A DNA stretch of 64,000 nucleotides. It comes from Lantana camara. Lineage: Eukaryota; Streptophyta; Magnoliopsida; Lamiales; Verbenaceae. Positions 59,695 through 64,000 of the stretch are shown piece by piece. Location of the stretch: positions 15,707,001-15,771,000 of the forward strand of contig CM074856.1 of assembly GCA_037501455.1 (NCBI GenBank), in the 5' to 3' direction. The notes beneath the pieces were generated by a model. It had not been told where the DNA came from. It did not search any database and worked only from the letters and a program-made list of their open reading frames with translations. The stretch's first letter is position 1; each line of letters opens with the position of its first letter. The translations under genes and the position numbers were made by a program.

Positions 59695-62600
59695 ATGGCG
59701 GAATTTCTCGACCTAGAGTCGCAGGACTCCGTGCGCATGTCATGGAACGTTCTCCCTGGCTCGAAAGCCGATGCATCGAACTGCGCCATCCCGATCTCCG
59801 CCGTGTATACTCCACTAAAACCCCTCCCGGAGGCCACGCCGCTTCTTCCTTATTCGCCGCTACGGTGTCGCAATTGTCGATCTGTGATCAATCCGTTCTC
59901 GATCGTGGATTTCTCCTCCGTGAACAAGATATGGATCTGCAGCTTCTGCCTCCAGCGCAATCATTTTCCGCCGCATTATCAGTCGATTTCCGAGCAAAAT
60001 CTGCCGGCGGAGCTATTTCCCCAGTATACTACTATTGAATACGACACTAGTGCTCCGAATGAGAAGGCGCAGGCTGCCAGTAATAACGTTTTTCTGTTTG
60101 TGGTGGACACTTGCGCTATTGAGGAGGAATTGGCGTTCTTGAAGTCCGCTTTGCTGCAGGTTTGCTAGTGATCCTTGATGTTGATACAGAATAGCTGGTA
60201 CTTGATATTGCGTATTTAGAACTGTTTATTTGCTAGATAATGTGGTTAGATGCACTTCATAGATAATTGAAGTGATCAGTAATATAAAGTTAGTTTTTTC
60301 GGCTCACCTGTGACATGGCTCAGTTTTTCTGATCATGGAGCTATGGGGGGGCTTGTTGTTCAAACTTCAAAGAAATCAAGTCCACTGCTTCCCTAAAAAA
60401 TTCCAACTAAATTAGATGGTTAATGTTTTCTTTCAATCAATGCAAACCAGAAAAATATCTGATAGCTGTAAATCTTTGCCTCACGGGACGTGATTATGCA
60501 TCAGTTTTGTTCACTTTCAATGTTATTTTGGACTATTTATATTTTCTTATGAGCTATTTTCTGTGGTACAGGTGTTGGGAATGGTGCCTGAGAATTGTTT
60601 GATCGGATTGATTACTTTTGGGACATATGTGCATGTTCATGAACTGGGGTTTGGGCAGATTCCAAAGGTTCATGTGTTCAAGGGGACGAAGGAGATAACT
60701 AAGGATCAGCTGTTGGAGCAGATGGGCTTCTTTGCGAAAAGGCCAAGGCCAACGACAGGTGTCATAGCAGGAGCAAGAGATGGGTTGTCACAGGAGAGCA
60801 TTTCGAGGTTCTTGTTGCCTGCTTCGGATTGTGAGTTCGCTCTTAATTCGGTATGGTTTTGCTGTATGATATTGCTTTATATTTATTATGTTTCCTGAAA
60901 TGTCTTGTGGTAGTGGCATCAGTACTTTGTTTTCCACTCTCTTTTTCAATCTGGCGTTTCTTCTTAATATTATATTTTAATTAGTTGATCAATGATGTCT
61001 TCAACTTATGATATTCTGCTTTCCATTTTTCCCTTTGTTTAAAAGATTTTAGAGGAGCTTCAAAAAGATCCTTGGCCAGTGGCATCAGATCAAAGGTCTG
61101 CGAGGTGTACTGGTGCAGCACTGAGTCTAGCTGCTCATTTGTTGGGAGTATGCGTCCCCGGTACTGGGGCTAGAATTATGGCATTTTTAGGTGGACCCTC
61201 GACTGAAGGGCCAGGAGCAGTAAGTTGGCTTTCCTGCTCTTTAAATAGTTTCAGAATGTGGCATTGATAAGTTATGCATTTGGTCAAGTAAGGTTATATG
61301 CAGTTTAAATTGTGTTAAAAACCTCTTGCAATTTAATCTCTTTGACACATGTATTGACTATTAGAGTCTGCTGAATGTTGTCTGTACATGATGTCAACAA
61401 AGTTGTATATCTGAGAGAAGTGTTATGGAGTGTTTGCCACAATGCTACCATAGTCTAGAATGGAGTAATACATGAAAATCTTGTTAGCAGGAATCTGCTA
61501 TGGGTTCATTCATAAATATTCTCACCCAAGTAGCAAAAATGTTGGCTGTGGTGCTTTTGTTCTAGCCAGCCATTTGTATCTAATTGTTAGTTGAGTCTTC
61601 TTAAAATAACGGTGAAATGCACACAACAGTGAAAGATGGCTTTTTGCCCGCAGCAACTAATACCTAAAATTGATATGTACTTCAAATTCTAGTTGGAAGC
61701 ATTTTGTCACAGTTTTGTTCAATTGGATGAAGATGTTTCTGAAATAACTTTTTGTGCAGATTGTATCAAAAAATCTGTCTGAACCTATACGTTCTCATAA
61801 GGACCTGGACAAAGATTCTGCTCCTCACTACAACAAAGCTGTGAAGTTTTATGAAACACTCTCGAAACAACTTGTTCATCAGGGACATGTGCTGGATGTT
61901 TTTGCCTGTGCACTTGATCAGGTATTGACTACCTTTAGTTGTATGAGGCTAGAAACAAAAATATATGTAGTTCGTCATTTTATTATTTTCTGAATGACAT
62001 TGTTTATAATTTTTTTAAAAAAGGGTTAAATTTTGGTATGCACTCATCAATTAAATAATCAAGTATGCCATTCTTCTCTAGAAGGCAATAGGCCCATTTT
62101 TCTCTTTCCTAGTAATAAGGCAAGGCCGTTCCTATCACGGAAACCGTCTTTTGGCATTCATTTGTCTGTAAAGAATATTGGGTGACGGTCCTTGACCAGT
62201 ACAGTAGAGAGAAGCAATCCTTCTTCTTGATCGTCAAACACCCTAAGATTATGAATAAATTAATCCAGGGATAAAGGTTTAGTGTGCACCCATTAATTAA
62301 ATATCAAGTATGCATTCTTCTCTAGAAGGTGATTTGGCCCATGTTCTCTTTCCTCGTAATGTGGCAAGGCATTTCTTGATCATGACGACTTTCCTTTCTT
62401 CAGCATTCATTCGTCTCAAAGAATATTGGGCTATGCTCCTTGCACCTACGGGTGAGAGAAGCAAGCCTTCTTGTAGTTGGTCTAAGGCCCTATGATCTAT
62501 TTCTTTCATACCTAGAATCTTTTGTTATTGGTGACTAGACTAAGAAAAGGAAACTTATATGGTCTATTGGATTGCTCTAATATGTATTGCTCATTTGTGG

Positions 62601-64000
62601 TTATGCCTTTATGCTAATGAAATTTCTAACCATTAAGTTATGTATGATCGAGAAAGGACGGGCTACGTGTTTAAAACTTTTGGCAAGGTTAATCAAGTGC
62701 CGTTTTATGTGTTTTGCAACTAAAAATAAAATGTAATACCTTGCCCCATAACTCGTGGGTAGATGGATGTGTCATATCTTGCATTACGTGTTTTTTTGCA
62801 CCACCATTATTGGGCAATCTTCTTTAATACGACTGTTGTGCCAGCTTTAGATATCAGTAAATAGAGTTTAAGCTGAAGGGGAGCACATAATTTATGTATG
62901 GAATTGGTTAGAAAATATACTCAGGTCTTTGTCATTTGCGTTACAAAGTAGGAGGTAGTATTTCTTCTTGAAAAATGTTCCTATGGAATGAGCTAATATT
63001 TTTGACAACTATATTTTTTTTCATAGAAACATTAAAAGCTCATAAGCTCCCTTGTTTAAACTCGAGCTCAAGCTTGACAGGCTTGAATATTTGCCAGCCT
63101 AGCGACCTAGATTTACTGTTCTTGCACACCTATTAAGCCTCAGTGATTGTTAATTTAAAAATTAGAGATCTGCATTCTTTATTTGACACACACACATTTA
63201 TCAGGTTGGGGTGGCTGAGCTTAAAGTAGCAGTTGAGAAAACTGGAGGTTTTGTTGTCCTTGCTGAAAGTTTTGGCCATTCAGTGTTCAAGGATTCCTTA
63301 AGACGTGTTTTTCAATCAGGGGATCATGATCTGGGACTTTCATCAAAGTAAGATTTGGATGGATATGTTCTCTTCTTCTAATATCAATCTCCAGCTAAAA
63401 TGGGTCATATTCTTTGCTTTGTTATACAGCTTTTGCTCTCCAGTTTGAAATTTGCACCCTTAAGCTTCTTGTATTTATATGAATTTTATCTCCAGATGAG
63501 TCTCTTGTTTTTTGTTCGGAGTATGTAGGTGGCCCAACTAAGTTATTTACTTTGTGCAGTGGTATATTTGAGATCTCCTGCTCAAAGGATCTCAAAATTC
63601 AAGGGATTATTGGCCCTTGTGCATCACTTGATAAGGTATGACCTCTTTGCCTTTGAAGGATTGTTTCCAGTCTGCATTTGTTTTTACAGTTTCTAGCTCT
63701 GTGCAGAAAGGCCCTTTGTGCTCTGAAACTGTTGTTGGCCAAGGAAACACCACTGCATGGAAGTTGTGTGGCCTTGACAAAACTACCTCCTTGTGTATAA
63801 TATTTGATGTTGCCAAGAAAGAGACCCCAGATATTCTTGGTCAATCAGATAATAACCAGTTCTATTTCCAGTTTCTGACATAGTAGGCATCTAAACTTGT
63901 TATTTCTTGTTGAATATGAAAAAGAAGCAATTCTTCTCTTCCAGTAAGTGTTTCTCTAACCTTTTCAGAAATGTAATTCTCCAGTTATCAGCATAGCAGT
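59695..64000 (+). CDS. SEC23: COPII coat protein SEC23, 5' part
   Basis: Exons 59695-60159, 60572-60850, 61046-61219, 61760-61921, 63205-63347, 63560-63635, 63707-63882 and 63985 onward; the gene runs off the window. All seven joins keep frame with GT-AG signals, giving about 500 residues here. It starts [22 protein letters not shown] zinc finger has CRNC (about 58-61) and CSFC (about 82-85). The trunk domain follows ([33 protein letters not shown]). SEC23 is the GTPase-activating subunit for SAR1 in the ER-export coat and pairs with SEC24. The N-terminus resembles the main plant SEC23 isoforms rather than the divergent shorter paralogue. Confidence 0.93.

Overview
This window is nuclear DNA of a flowering plant, most likely a eudicot. 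Host genes have many GT-AG introns, intergenic DNA is AT-rich, and transposons of plant-specific types are nested in one another. No tRNA, rRNA or CRISPR array was seen. I inferred gene models from splice signals, reading-frame continuity and known family motifs; no search was run.

Positions 1-8167 hold a Ty3/gypsy chromovirus-type element whose left LTR is cut by the window edge. It sits in the 3' end of an older LINE-like copy (8168-8613). Positions 8.6-11.0 kb hold little that I recognise. From 11.0 to 17.2 kb lies a graveyard of nested elements: a Helitron end, a solo LTR related to the first element (with a TRIM inside it), two hAT MITEs, a Mutator-type MITE and a PIF/Harbinger transposase remnant.

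Positions about 19.2-36.6 kb, on the minus strand, hold what looks like a near-complete endogenous pararetrovirus (Caulimoviridae). Reading down the minus strand it has leader small ORFs, a tRNA-Met primer site, two small coiled-coil ORFs, coat protein, movement protein, polymerase, a transactivator-like ORF and a 35S-like promoter. It was later split between polymerase and transactivator by a 9.7-kb copia-type element (20606-30303). That element has nearly identical LTRs but a badly decayed interior, and one of its LTRs then received a hAT MITE.

Three host genes follow on the plus strand. An acyl-activating enzyme of the AASDH/AAE19 type (17 exons, 37050-46738) combines adenylation, carrier-protein and beta-propeller domains. 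A secreted xyloglucan endotransglucosylase/hydrolase (4 exons, 52451-54626) has a probable GC-AG first intron. The 5' part of the COPII coat gene SEC23 (59695 to the window end) runs off the edge. Between them lie a SINE with clear target duplications, a truncated hAT MITE and a 5'-truncated LINE with an intact RNase H domain. The three host genes are functionally unrelated; they are simply neighbours.

The most unusual signal is a pair of palindrome arrays inside two related gypsy LTRs. Both share the core ACGGCCGT, but the palindrome arms differ symmetrically between the two.
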